Notes under the pieces: generated by a model | Told to the model about the DNA's origin: nothing | Databases searched by the model: none | What the model saw: the letters and a program-made list of their open reading frames with translations, nothing else | Shown: positions 10,656 to 22,734 of the stretch, one piece after another | How the letters are laid out: each line of letters starts with the position of its first letter | Numbering within the stretch: the stretch's first letter is position 1 | Source: Oopsacas minuta | Taxonomy: Eukaryota; Porifera; Hexactinellida; Lyssacinosida; Leucopsacidae | Assembly (NCBI GenBank): GCA_024704765.1 | Contig: JAKMXF010000199.1 | Location: forward strand, 372,001-436,000 | Length of the DNA: 64,000 nucleotides | Direction of reading: 5' to 3' | Position numbers and translations under genes: made by a program

Positions 10656-13600
10656 CTTATGAAATACAAACATAGTGCTAGTGTAATATGAGAATAATAT
10701 ATCTAGTTCGGCATGTAAGGGGCGAGAATTCTGCATTTCCATGCTTGCAAGAGAGATAGACTTCAGATGCGGATAGAATTTTGGAAAGGATACCTATTCA
10801 TAACCTACAAAACATTAGGCCTGATCATCACTATCAAGAGTAGATATAAATGAAAGCATTTTCTATAATCACATGAATAAATGAATTATTGATATGTAAC
10901 AATCCGTAACACCCACATTTGTGAAATTATCAGATCGAAGTGGCATTATCTATTAGTGTAATTAGCAAATAAGTATAACAAAATGGCCATCTTTGGTAGC
11001 AGGATTTAAGTAAGCAATGGCACATGTTTAAAATGTTAAATTCATAAACCTAAAACAACTCAGTGGAATATATAAATAATTTGGCATTATAAAGTGCCCA
11101 CGCTTCTGGGGTACCGTACACACCATGGATGTCACAGGTTTTGTCAACATCCACTCAACACTCGATAAACAAAAAATTATAGTCAAATCTGGACAGCCAA
11201 CCGATAGGATATACTACTCTCAATACCCTTGCAAACATATTTAATATGATATCTCTCAGGAATAATGCAGAATAATATGACCATTTGGGCATAATCATGA
11301 TTACGTCAATTTGATAAAAGCCATCATGTCACAATTTAGTCTAGGGATATGGGAAGTCGACCATATATACTATATATTGGCTCTAAGGATTTCACCATTA
11401 TTGTATATTATCGAGGAATAAGTGGATATTACAAAGGACTAAAATCGATGGTAAGTCTGACGAATATTCTTCTCCTGGCATGCATTTTGTGTATAAGAAT
11501 AAGAGTAAGTTGCAAATTCTACAGAATACTAAGAAGAAAGAAGACAATCGCTCAGCAAAAATGTAGCATATCATGATATATCGAAAGAATTAGTCTTGAA
11601 AATATATACACTAACCAAAGAAAGTATCATTACACCACGAAATATACACCAGTAAATCCGGGAATTACTGCGAACATTTCAACATTCTTACAATAACATA
11701 ACCATAGAGGAGTATTTGACTGTGTTTGTTAACATTGTCCTGACTAACCAGATGAAATATTTTCTTAATAGATCATTAAAGAAACACTTTGCTCATCAAT
11801 AGATCATGAGCTTATTAAATATTCAATGAGGGAATGAATAAAATTCAATTTAGATGGAACAATTCAGATAGCATATTTGTATTCTACTGGTGAGAATGAC
11901 CCAGATTAGGATTTTGAATTCTTTAGAATAAGTCTTGTTGACGTATTAGTATTTTCATAATGGTGCTAAAAGTGGCAGATGTGGCACACTGTTAGAATAA
12001 TAGGCATCAAAATAGAATACAGTATAAAATATAACACCAAGAAACCTAGATAATATTCTCGAATCACCATTGTTGATAGCCACTAACCCATTATTTTGCT
12101 AGAGAAACGAAATTACAGTTGAACGCTGTAATGTATTAAATGCAAATAGGTTATCATAGAATGGGATTCGAAGGCCAGACTCAAAAACTATGATTATAAT
12201 TATGATTCGATTTTTGGAATTATGACAGTAATTTATATTGATTTATTAAGCATTCGTAAATCAAGAAAATACCATGTTTAGACATCACTTTGAGTCATAA
12301 ATAACAAGTTACGACAATCTAGATTCTGTAGAAACAGAAATTTTAACTTAATTAAGATCTTGAGAAATGTTCAACGAAGAAATACTATGTGTGTGTGTGT
12401 ACACTATTTTGGCATAGACAAATAATATTACCAAACTGAGTGTCCAAATTTTCCAAGGCTACTTACAGTATAGCATTCTCTGATATCCAACCAATAAAGG
12501 GTGTCATTGTGAAGTAAATCTAATAAAAACAACAATGGCATTCCCTTCAAAGGTACAATTACGAGATAAAATCCCGCGTTTATCCGAAACAAATTATCAC
12601 TGCAATAAATTACTACTTTAGAAATATATTCAACCCGCAAATTCTTTCCGTATTAAGAAGGATTTTTACAAGAACATTTCTCGGAAAAGTTTTAAGAATA
12701 CTGACAGAATTTGTATAGTATTGGTGAGATACTCCCCAACTAGATGGAATCCACGACAGAAGGTATGTTTCTCTGTACAATTTCCAAAATGTGAGGCATT
12801 AACTAAATGGCTAGATCTGAAATCCGGAAATTGGATGACAATTGGTATGAAGTTTTGATAAAGCTGACTGGTGTTCGACAGTAGCAGTTGAACCATCGGC
12901 AGGTCTGTACACTGACGAAACTTTGAGTGAAGCATTTGGAAGAGTCATAAGTCCTTTGTAGAAATCCTGATAAAGCTGGTATTGCCTTCGGGGCTAACAA
13001 ATAAATATAAGAAGTAAACCGCAATCACACTTATGGGGTCCGATGCCATATCTCCCAAAGATTTCTTGCTAGGCTCGCCAGAATAATCAACATTCTTAGC
13101 ATTTCAACTTCAGCTTGAGAAAGGAAAATGGAGATATCAACTATTATCTACAATTAGAAGGCATCGTTTTGGCAACTTGGGATAAAATTATTGGGATCTT
13201 ATGCCTCTCCTGGGTTATTGTCAGACTTGAATATATACCGATCAAATTAAATTGTCTTTATGGTTTCACCCCTTCAGGTTCCAGATCGATTTAGGGATGT
13301 TCTGTGAGAAAGTAGGGATACTAACTCATGTTTTTCAAACCACCTAGTAGCACTTATTTGCATAAAGGAGACTAGTGACATTGTTATAGAATTGAGCAAG
13401 TTACTAAACCTTGAAATTGTTTCACTTAATGAGATTAGTTTTCACACCTAATCGTAATAGTAAACCATTCCAAGTAAAGAAGAAGTCAAAGCTTAGATGT
13501 TTGATGGCAAAACTTAAGCAACGATGACAGAAAAAGGAGGAATGCTATGTATTTCCTAAAAAGCAATTCAAAGTGTAATAAATAGCATTTTTGCGGGTTT

Positions 13601-15274
13601 CTTTTGGATTGTTCGATAGAGGATATCAAAGACACAATCCGTCAGATACCCTCTGATGAAAAAGAGCTGATGAGCTACAATAGAAAGCAACCGTGTTGGA
13701 TTACACACTAACCTGCAAGTGGATGTTTCCTGGCAGCACCTTTACATTCTTATCTAAGGATTTTAGATTGGTTTCTTGAACATGATCTAACAAGTTGTAG
13801 CAAGAAAGTCTAAGGGGACTGTGATGCTATATAATCGAGATTTACAGTGCAAGAACACACATTTGAGCAGGAAATCAGATTTTCTAAGTTGGTTAAAGGG
13901 TGTTGCAATGAGGCTCTGCATCAATGAATGGTAAATTCTGAAAGATCATCATTTGTTACACCTGTGGTCAAGTAGGCCATCAAAGAATAGTGAAGAAATA
14001 TGCGTGGAGAAAACGGGGAAAAGCATATGAATAAGATTCTCTTCTTCTAAATTCCACAGATGAACTATTCTGCTATTTGTTCTTCTGTTACCACAATATA
14101 TTCATATATTCAATTGTCAAAAAACTATGTTCAGTGAAAATCTAGACTTCATTACCATATATGGTTGTCACAATTACGTCATATATTGAAAACTTGATGA
14201 GGAAAAACTGAATGAAAATCAACAAAAGAACCACAATAATCATCAAAGTATGCAGGAATAATGTATTGTATAACCCTAAATCTAAAATTAACGCGCAAAA
14301 CCAAATATTAGAAAATTAGCCCCTGATTAAAATATCAAACAAATCTCTAACATCAATATAAAATATGTCAAAATATGTGAAAATATGATAAATAATGTAG
14401 ATATAAATTTGAAAATGTTAATTCGGAACCAAAGATGCTCGAATACTCCTGAATAGTAGTAAAACGAAAAGCATATTGTGATATGGAAATAGAGAAAAAG
14501 GTGTTAAATATGATTAATCTTAGGATAAATGATGCATTATAAATTTGAAATATCAAATTTGGAATCCACATATTCGATTAGCCCCGTAAAGCAGGTAAAC
14601 GAAATCTTCAGCACGATTTTGAATAACATGACCAAAGGTATGAAAATATGATGATTTAATATGATAAGTCTGCCAATTTGTAACATTCAGAATCCGAAAT
14701 TCTCAAAACCGGGCTCTACGCAACCAATTACCCTTGACAATATATTGAAAACAAATCTCTAGTTTACTTTTGTCTTTTACATAGAAAGGTGTGAAAACAT
14801 GAATAATCACCAAAAGAGTGAAATATTCACTTTAGAAAAATTTCATACTCGTTGTGCAAATCTAAGATTCAAAATGTATATGTACGTCAATTTTCATGTC
14901 AATTGGAGTCAAAACTTCGCACGCTTGCGGGGACGGAAGTACGGACTTGGTACATCGTCCATGCCATAAGGGCATCTCCCTATAAGAGCGGCACTAAAAT
15001 GAGGTATACCCCATAAGTAATAATATATATCTTAATTGGATCTAGGAGTAATAGAATTACGTAACTCTACATGACTACCATTTTTTTACCAATGTATGAT
15101 TAATGATAACATAAAACTTCTAGAGGTGAAATATGAGACCAAAGTAGAGTATAAGATCAGGATCATGAAATCTCTAATTGACTAAGTGAATTTCAGATAT
15201 ATGAAAAGCAAAACAAGTTAAAGTAATTCGTAAAAGTATTACAAAAGTATTCGGGAAAATTAATGAACACAAAC
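10656..15274. other. Long intronic stretch, mostly unrecognised; possible gag-like relic
   Basis: No intact gene. From about 12660 to 14000 the plus strand gives fragments that look formerly coding, such as SPTRWNPRQK, ALTKWLDLKSGNW and, near 13955, CYTCGQVGHQ, which resembles a retroelement zinc knuckle lacking its last Cys. Stops are frequent and I cannot name the source. A short (tg)n run lies near 12390. At 14340-14560 there are loosely repeated aatatg motifs. The segment at 11085-11345 is a dispersed repeat, listed separately. Confidence 0.35.
11085..11345 (+). repeat. Dispersed repeat X, copy 1
   Basis: Shares ordered blocks with 57062-57310: accatggatg followed by cac, tactct, acccttg with a-rich continuation, gatatct, gaccat/caaaat then gggcataatc and gattacgtca. 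Similarity is imperfect, so both are old copies. No coding sequence or clear termini seen. Confidence 0.5.
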
Positions 15275-15547
15275 CTCTCTATCCTTCTTGAAAAGTGAAA
15301 TTATTGCGCGAAATGTGAAAAATTCACCACTACGGTTATCATTGACAGAGCTAATTGCACTCGTAATAGAAGAAAACCCCAGTACTTCAGCAAATCCCAT
15401 TGCTTTAGTACTCACAGATTCCAATGTGATCGAAGTTCCCTCTGTGTTAAACCAAGCCTTTAATTCTTTAGCAATTGAAATATCAGGGTCAATAACAAGT
15501 GATGAGTTGGTGCCCACGGTGAGAGAACAGGTATTAAAGTCTGAAAC
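15275..15547 (-). CDS. RPA1-like exon: DBD-B end to DBD-C start
   Basis: An exon of exactly 91 codons on the minus strand. It is preceded by acceptor ttctttag and followed by donor gtttgtgt, with no internal stop. It begins VSDFNTCSLTVGTNSSLVID and continues PDISIAKELKAWFNTEG, matching the RPA1 signature in which a short beta hairpin is followed by NPDIPEA..LRGWFD..G. The end, FFTFRAIISLFKKDRE, matches the first strand of DNA-binding domain C. Both boundaries fall between codons. Joined upstream it gives ARVSDF, as in animal RPA1, and downstream it runs into the zinc-finger exon. The middle linker is divergent. The opposite strand is also open here (15288-15551), but that frame has no splice logic or homology. 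Confidence 0.88.
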
Positions 15548-16297
15548 CTAAAGAAGTAGTTGTGGTTATAAATCTCACATCACGTTGCAATATTCCGTAT
15601 ATACATAGGCTACTATATATAATAAGAATAGGATGGTAGTATGTGTGCTTGATTCTCCAGAATAAATTAGAAAAACTATATGTTGTAGAAAGCTGAAAAT
15701 TTCCACAAAAAGGAGAAATTTTGCTCTGCGACAAAGATCAATTAGTTTTGGAAGCGATACCTCTATACCTTCTCCAAGAAAGGTAATAAAATAGATTGAC
15801 CAATCAGATATCAGGGTTTAACAGTTCTATAAATTTGTACCTATTAGATTGGAGAATTCCCAGACAGTATAGTTACATAAATATGTGAAAAAACAAAAAA
15901 TTAGTATTAAATTCTAAATCAATTTTGCGAATTTATCAAACATTGACAAAAATGTAATCAATTAATTACAACAAACAAGAGTAGTTATAGGGCGAGGAAA
16001 TCTAGGAAGGGGAATAAATAGTTTTTCTTAACTTGACACATGAGGCGCCTAGCTACATATGTATTGATGTAAACTACATACTCGAGGGCTACAGGCCCGA
16101 GTGCAAACAAAACAGAAATGTTCGCAATCGTGTAGAGCGAGCAAGCGAAGCGTGCTCGTATCACAAATGTAGGAAAATAACCCAGCAATGACCAAAAAAG
16201 AGATAAGCATGCATTCTTAACAGCTCTAGAATTTGTAATCTCTTGTTAAAAGGATTGCACAAATATGCGATTAAATATATGAAACTAAACATACATT
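15548..16297. other. Intronic DNA left of the P-like element
   Basis: No gene recognised. The segment 16090-16165 contains a G+C-richer inverted motif (gagcgagcaagcgaagcg). Together with flanking sequence it is a rough mirror of 19945-20045 on the other side of the P-like element. Confidence 0.4.
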
Positions 16298-16321
16298 CAT
16301 GCGTGGCCTACGTTATAATAA

Positions 16322-16469
16322 GGCCTGTTCACTAGTGCGATTTTTTGGACCATGGATGTCGTTTAAGTCCATTAAATTTTACTTCAAATAATCATGTATT
16401 TGATGTTATTCACCCAAATCATGAACTCAAAAATTGTTCTTAAGCGATTTTAAGACCATGGATGTCGTT
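16322..16469 (+). repeat. Left terminal inverted repeat of P-like element
   Basis: Pairs with 19747-19894. It contains two exact copies of the 16-mer gaccatggatgtcgtt at 16348-16363 and 16454-16469, 106 bp apart, which are candidate transposase contact sites. Confidence 0.85.
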
Positions 16470-16737
16470 GAAGGCTTGTAAAAATGTATTTCTTAGAAAC
16501 CCATAATATTTATATTAATTTATGAATCAACCTTTTTGTTACATTCAATTTATTGAAACAATACATTTACGTACTCACTACCCGTTGTACCTTGTCCTCT
16601 TGTACTTTTATCCTAAGTTGTTTAGACAACTTAGCTTTTATCTCTGTAATGCCGCTCTCCACCCTGTTCTATCAGTTATGTGCATTTCTTTAATCTACCT
16701 CTCGATTTCTCCTTTTTACAGTCTCAATTAGCTTGTC

Positions 16738-19577
16738 ATGCCCAACAGGTGTTCTGCCCCCGGATGTCGTAGTAATTACGCAGGAGAACCTTATACTCCA
16801 GTATTTAAGTTGCCAAATGGTCCACCTGATCTTGTCAATCGTTGGCTTCGAGCGCTCTGTAGAGAAGGTATCAGAGACTTAAAGAATGTGTTTGTGTGCT
16901 CAAAACATTTCCTCGACGAAGAAATTCAGACCAGTTTTTCTATCCATCAACCAGATGGAACATACTTAGAAGTGCCAGCTAAGCCTAAATTGCAGAAGGA
17001 TGCAGTGCCAAGATTTCTACCTAGATGTCCACTTCATCTCTCTTCGTCATCTGACACCATACCTCCGAGATTTGATAGATCTTTGAGAGAACAGCATTTG
17101 ATTGATACTGCAATAAATGAGAGTCTATTACAGTATAACCAAGACAAAGAACTTTCTCAGATTACCACACTGGAATACTTGGTATCCAAAACGAAGCACT
17201 CGGGTTTGCCTAATCATTGGTTAGTTTGGTCTTCTGATGATAATTCCTTTAATTTACTCAAACCTTCTATAACGAATAACAATTTGATTGCAATTAGATG
17301 CTCGTTAACTATTACCGAAACATTACATACTATGGGTTTCTACGAAGGTATACGCATTCCTCTTTCTCTCACTCAGATAAATGATATTCGTCAACTTAAC
17401 GATTTGCTTAAAGAAATTGAAAACAATTCTGCCCCTACTAATTCTCCTGAAACATTCCAACACCATGTCAGAGAAGCAACCGGAAGCATTCGTAAAGCTA
17501 TTGACCCCCTTTCAACTGGAAAAGAATCTGGAAACCAACAGCCTCTATTATTAAGTCTTCAGTTTATTCTATGCCAATTGGATAACGCTTTGATCGCGAA
17601 AACTATGAGCGATACAACATCGAAACTCTTGTCTGTCCCTCAAATTCCAGCTTATCTCGCCAGTTTGTTATAGATATCTTCAATCCCTGGACTGTCTATC
17701 ATTGCCGCACCTTTCTACTCTAAAGCGCTTATATTCCAATTTTGGTTTGGATTCTGAGTTTACCAACTATCTCAAACAATCAGTCACTCAGTTTAACAAA
17801 TGGGAACGAAATGTAGTGATTCAGATGGATGAAATTCATGTAAAATCCACATTTACATACAAAGGAGGTAAGATAATTGGATCTTCTTTGAATCCTACTG
17901 ATCCTGCAAAAACCGTTTTTGCCTTCATGATATCAAGTTTGTCCAGTATTGTCCGTTTATTGCCCTGTTCCAGCTCATCTGCTGAGGTACTCTTTCCTAT
18001 CATCAAAGATGTTATTCGTGATGTTGAAGCATGTGGACTCTCTGTACACGTTTTATGTACAGATAATTACCCGATGAACGTTAACATTTTCAAGTTATTT
18101 TCTCCCAGCCGACTTCTAGAGCATATTGTTCCTCACCCTATGGACTCAAACCGGCCATTGTTTTTTGCTTTTTGACTTCGTTCATATAATCAAATCGATA
18201 CGTAATAACTGGCTAAACCAAATAGATTATAATAAAACAATCACTTATCCAGATTTTGAGAACATACAAGTTGCGAGCACTGCAGTTTTCGAAGAAATTC
18301 GCAAATTATATAAAAGTGACCAACACTCTGTTGCTAAATTAGCTCCAAGATTAACCTCTAAAGCTTGTTGGCCTTCCACTTTATAACGACAAAATGTTTC
18401 TTTAGCTTTAAGGATATTTGAAGAATCTACAGCCGCTGCATTAAACGTTAGCTACCAATCGCGATACCACACTTCTACAAATTCACAGACTGCAGACTTT
18501 ATTGCCATTATTTGTAATGTTTGGAAGCTATTCAACATCAATACTCCGAACAAGGGTATCCTTCACAAAGATGAATTTTCAGTTCCACTTACCTACAATG
18601 ATATCAGATTTATGTTCCTTCAACGTGTAGTTGATTGGGCTGAATGTTGGCGAGTCATGCCTGACAAAAGAGGTAAATTAAGTCCTCAAACCTTTACAAG
18701 TTTCCGTCACTCTTGTATTGCACTCCCGTGCATTGTAAACCATCTGACTGGAAATTGTGGCTATTCGTACGTCCTTTCTTCGTTCTTGCAAAATGATCCA
18801 CTTGAGCATCATTTTGGCTTGTATAGGATGATGTCAGGAGCACAATACCACATTAGCTATTGCCAGGTCCTTGAAACAGAACGGAGAATAAAGTTGTCCA
18901 GCATACTCAAATTATTTTCGAAAAAGCCTGTAGAAGATAGCATATCACTTAAGAACTTCTTAGAATCATGCTCATCCTCTTATGACCAAGACTCCCATGC
19001 GTCTTTTAGCTTGGAGATGCATCTCTCGGCGATTCAGGGATATTCAGGGATAGAATTAAACAAGCAAATACTCCAATCACTCTCCTTTATAGCAGGCTAC
19101 TCAGTGCATGCCTATTACAAACATTCTACTAAATGTCAATCATGCCTCTTATTCCTCACTGAAAACAAAGAAATGGAAATTGAAGAACCTTCAGATTCTG
19201 AATATCGATTAATTCAGATAATCGACCGAGGCTCACTAAAATGGCCAAGTAGTGATGTCATAGATGCAATTATTACGCTATGGAAAGTATTCTCTTCTAT
19301 CGAGAGTCAACCAAGCATATTCAATAACTTTATAACCGGTCCTTCTAGGAGTATCCTGATACAGTTAACAACAAGTCTTATAGAAGATGAACAAGCTGAA
19401 GTATGGAGAGTGCTGTGTGACGAATGTGGTACAGTCATGTGGGATGTATTAGCTAAACTATTGACTGCTACTTCAAACCGTCTTATATCAAATAAGATTA
19501 AGAACATGAATTCCCAGCTACCCTTGAAACCGTGTGTCGAAAATACTCGAAAATTAAAGAAATTGAAGCCTAATTAA
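16738..19577 (+). pseudogene. P-element-like transposase with THAP domain, nearly intact
   Basis: The start MPNRCSAPGCRSNY opens a THAP finger: C5, C10, W36, C54, H57 and the AVPRF box at 89-93. The first frame stops at 17671-17673 and continues at +1, where LPHLSTLKRLYSNFGL leads to QMDEIHVK (first catalytic Asp at 17828) and CTDNYPMN (second Asp at 18062). A second shift in a T run near 18172 splits FFAF/DFVHIIKSIRNNW, the GTP-binding insert region. A TAA at 18384-18386 replaces the Glu seen at this point in the relic at 39840-40148. NDPLEHHFGLYRMMSG supplies the catalytic Glu at 18804-18806. The frame then stays open to 19577. Neither shift has GT..AG ends, so these look like indels, or assembly errors, rather than introns. 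Confidence 0.88.
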
Positions 19578-19746
19578 CTTATCACATACCACTTTAATAT
19601 ACGTATCTTTTATTATTCTGTACTATTATCAGGCACTCACTATTTGAAATATGCTTAGTATTAAACCCAATAATATTTTATCTCATGGATTCACATTTTA
19701 GTTAATTTTCTCTAACTATAACATTTATTGTAAAAATAAGGACTTA

Positions 19747-19894
19747 AATGTATCCATGGTCTTCAAAATCGCTTAAGAACAATTTTTAAGTTCACGATTT
19801 GGGTGAATAACATCAAATACATGATTATTTGAAATAAAATTTAATGGACTTAAACGACATCCATGGTCCAAAAAATCGCACTAGTGAACAGGCC
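19747..19894 (-). repeat. Right terminal inverted repeat of P-like element
   Basis: Mirror of 16322-16469. The outer copy of the 16-mer is exact at 19853-19868 (26 bp from the end, as on the left). The inner copy at 19751-19761 is preserved for gaccatggata only. Confidence 0.85.
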
Positions 19895-20148
19895 TCATTA
19901 TAACGTAGGTCACGATTCATGTTATTACCACTAAATCATACTAATATAACAATCACTAGCGCGGTTCGCTTGATTGCGCTACAAGGATGCTAATACTTCG
20001 TGTCCGTACTCGGTCTATGGGCCTCGCTTTGACAATTAGTTTGTGTGATATTCGGAATCAGCGTAGCTGATTACCCACAATACCCGTTGAAACCACATTA
20101 CTAGGATAATTATGAAATTAGATTACTTTTGTGTACAATATTTATATA
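19895..20148. other. DNA right of the P-like element
   Basis: No gene. Contains gcgcggttcgcttgattgcg and related G+C-rich words that mirror 16090-16165. A short perfect-looking inverted motif, atcagcgtagctgat, lies near 20056-20070. Confidence 0.4.
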
Positions 20149-21402
20149 CAAGGGTTGCTCAATAAGTAATAAGACTAATGTATCGAATTCAAATTCTAGT
20201 TAATACAACTCTAAGCCTACTATCAGATTACAAGCCTAACTTGATTGTCTAACTTCGATAAAATATACTCTTTACTCTACTAGCATATTCTTCAGTATAA
20301 AGTTTCATTTGTATAGGCTACTTTTTTCAACTAATTGGTTTCAGCAAAGAAAGAAAATGACAAATAATTTGGTGCCTGTGGCAAAAAGGGAAGATTGGCT
20401 CATACATTCTTCGTGAAATGCATAGTGTTTTCGGTGATGAATGTCCTTCGAAAGCCACCATATCCATATAGATGGATCGAACGTTTTGATAATGGCGATG
20501 AAGAACTCCACGATGACCCTCATCCATGTGGTCCGACTTCCTCAAAAACCCGGAGTAATATCAAGAGGGTCAAAACAATTTTGTACAAGGACAGGCAAAA
20601 AACCCTGGGAGAATTAGAAGAGAAGGCAGGTATATCAAAAGCCACACTACACTCGATTATCACTGAAGATCTGGAAATGTCGATGGTAATTGCGCGTTGG
20701 ACCCAAAACCTCTTTCAAAGAAGAAAAACGCGAAAGGGTCAGGGTTAGCAAAGAATTACATTCAAGATACAAGGTAGAGGAAGACTTTTTAGGTCGTATA
20801 GTAACGGGGATGAAACATGGTTTCCTTGTTATGAACAAGGGAGGAAAACTCAATCGAAGCAGTGGAAGAAACGTGATGAACCTGTGCCCATCAAGGTAAA
20901 TGCTGCAAAATCAGCAGGGAAGAGAATGGCAACAGTATTTTGAGATAGGGAAGGAATTATACACCTCGAGTGTCTGCCTGAGAAGACAACCATAAACAGT
21001 GATAATTTCGTTGACGAATTGAAAGAATTGCGTCAAGCGATTAAACGTGAGAGGCGAGGCAAGTTGACACGTGGCGTATTGCTGCAACATGCCAACGTAA
21101 GGTCCATTTAAGCTCCAAGACAATGGCTGCAATTGACGACTTAGGATTCGAATGCCTCCCTCATCCCCCGTATAGTCCAGACCTGGCTCCCAACGACTGC
21201 TGGCTGTTTGGAGAGATGAAGAGACCTCTTCGTGGGAAGAGGTTTGAGGATTTCAAACGGCTGGAGTAGGAAAGAAAACAGTGGGAAAATGGCACTCCTA
21301 AAGAATTCTATCACATTGGGCTGGAAAAGTTACCCAACGATGGAAACGATGTGTTAAGTTAAGGGGGAATTAATCAAAACATTCAATAATCAATAATGAG
21401 AG
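20149..21402 (+). mobile_element. mariner element, family B copy 2, right end missing
   Basis: The left terminus (caagggttgctcaataag) and TA at 20147-20148 are intact. The body is nearly identical to 9344-10653 in reverse. Homology stops near 21400, where about 70 bp including the right terminus should follow. Instead the family-C mariner begins at 21405. The two elements therefore abut directly, and the right end of this one has been lost. Confidence 0.88.
20357..21362 (+). pseudogene. mariner (DD34D) transposase, family B copy 2, broken
   Basis: It shares with copy 1 the HTH (KPPYPYRWIERFDNGDEELH), GPTSSKT, and ISKATLHSIITEDL. A one-base deletion turns the TGDETW motif near 20817 out of frame; copy 1 does not have this lesion, so it is private. 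It shares with copy 1 the HANVRS change (second catalytic Asp to Ala) and the following frameshift with TAA near 21110. YSPDLAPNDCW survives out of frame at about 21170-21205. The enzyme is dead. Confidence 0.9.
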
Positions 21403-21404
21403 TA

Positions 21405-22730
21405 GGGCAGTCAATAAGTCTTGCGGGAAATATCATAGAATATGATACAAAACTATATACACTAATTCACTATATTATTTATTCAAAGTAATCCCCTCAT
21501 GCAGATACACAAAGTTTTAACCTTTCCATCCATTTGTAAAACACATTTCTGTTATCTTCTTTGGGGTTGGATTTGAAGTACTGGTACAGGCCCGTTCCGA
21601 GTGCCTGTAATGTGTTAAAATCTTTGCCTTGAAGGTAGATTTTAAGCTTGGGGAATAGCCAAAAATTACACGGAGCTAGGTCTGGTGAGTATGGTGGATG
21701 AGGAAGTGATTCTAACCCTTGTACATCCAAGAAATTTTTGGTAAGCTTAGCTGTATGGGAACTGGCGTTATCAATTAAAATCTTCATTCCTCGAGTTCCT
21801 GTTTTCGGGCGGTACTTTTCTATATTTTTAATCAAATTTGGACCACTTGCTCTGTAAAGAAAGTAGCAGTAACAGCCTTTCCACTCTCACAAGGTAATTG
21901 CAAGACAATTCTATGACTACTGAAGAAGATGGTAAACATAATCTTAGGTTTTCTGAAGTCGGGCCTGGGAATTTTCGCCGCTTGTTCGTCGCCCCTTACC
22001 TATGATCGCTTCTTATACTTGCTATATGGTGTTGAATAGTACACCCACGTCTCTTCACCAGTAAAAGTCTCTGTTAGGCGTCTAGAATCGTAGTTCTCAT
22101 AAGTTTCCAAGAGTTTCTTGGCAATATTCAGTCGTACCGACCTTTGATTCTCACTGAGCTTGTGCAGGACCCATTTCACACAAATCGATCGGTAGCCAAG
22201 CTCAGTCGTCAGAATTGTATGAAGAGCTCCGATGAAATCTCTATACTTTATTCTAACTGATTGATAGTAATGCACTTGTCTTCCATGACCATACTTTCAA
22301 TGAATGTGATATTCTCTGAAGTGGTGGCGGAATCTGGTCGTCCAGATCCAGGCAAATCTGTGACATCAGCATCACCAGATCTAAAACTGGCAGCCCATCG
22401 CTCTACAATAGATCTGGAAGGGCAATCCACTCACAATATCTCCTATAACTCGCTGAAGATCTGTACGGGCTGGATCTTGAGTATTGTGCGAAACCCTATG
22501 TAAGCAAGCCATTTGAGGTTGAAATTATCATCCCTTGAAGCCATACATCCAACAGTGGGCATAAATTGACTATGCGTAACTATTTCAAAAATTCATAATT
22601 TGTATTGAATAAGCTTGAAACTTTCAGCATATGGAGTTTAACTATATCGGCTTATAATATATGAAAGTTTGTTACATTACTTGACTAATTTCTGAGATAT
22701 ATCATAACCCGCAAGACTTATTGAGTGTCC
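21405..22730 (-). mobile_element. mariner element, family C copy 1
   Basis: Ends carry gggcagtcaataagtcttgc on the left and the mirrored form (ggacactcaataagtcttgc) on the right. TA precedes the left end (21403-21404); the right flank is TG. The interior matches copies at 30071-31386 and 48232-49558. It lies directly against the truncated family-B mariner, and its other side is the remnant of a minus-strand hAT. Confidence 0.9.
21497..22544 (-). pseudogene. mariner transposase, family C copy 1, E-D-N catalytic positions
   Basis: Three frames are needed to read through. One gives RSTVERWAASFRSGDADVTD with a GSGRP linker. The second gives YRSICVKWVLHKLSENQ to FTGEETWVYYSTP and stops after YKKRS. 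The third gives IDNASSH and YSPDLAPCNFWLF. Alignment with other mariners shows the first catalytic Asp as Glu (TGEETW), the second as Asp, and the third as Asn (PCNFW), with 34 residues between the last two. Frame breaks after TINQLE and before MIKNIEKYRP, and the stop after YKKRS, are the same in all three copies. Confidence 0.9.
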
Positions 22731-22734
22731 TGAT

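Larger units (their letters stand above)
16322..19894 (+). mobile_element. P-like (THAP9-type) DNA transposon with long inverted termini
   Basis: A 3.57-kb element whose ends, starting ggcctgttcactagtgcg, are inverted copies for about 148 bp (16322-16469 against 19747-19894) with only scattered mismatches. It encodes a P-superfamily transposase with a THAP zinc finger. No direct 8-bp duplication could be seen, because inverted similarity continues outside these limits (16298-16321 against 19895-19918), so the true outer border is uncertain. Confidence 0.85.

Noticed and set aside
13954-13985. CYTCGQVGHQ, zinc-knuckle-like
   Set aside because: Last Cys is missing and the surrounding translation is full of stops; too weak to call a gag gene.
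15288-15551. Plus-strand open frame of 87 codons
   Set aside because: It is the mirror of the RPA1-like exon; only the minus strand has homology and splice sites.
17640-18390. Introns explaining the frame changes of the P transposase
   Set aside because: The shifts fall inside conserved motifs with no GT..AG pair of suitable length; indels fit better.
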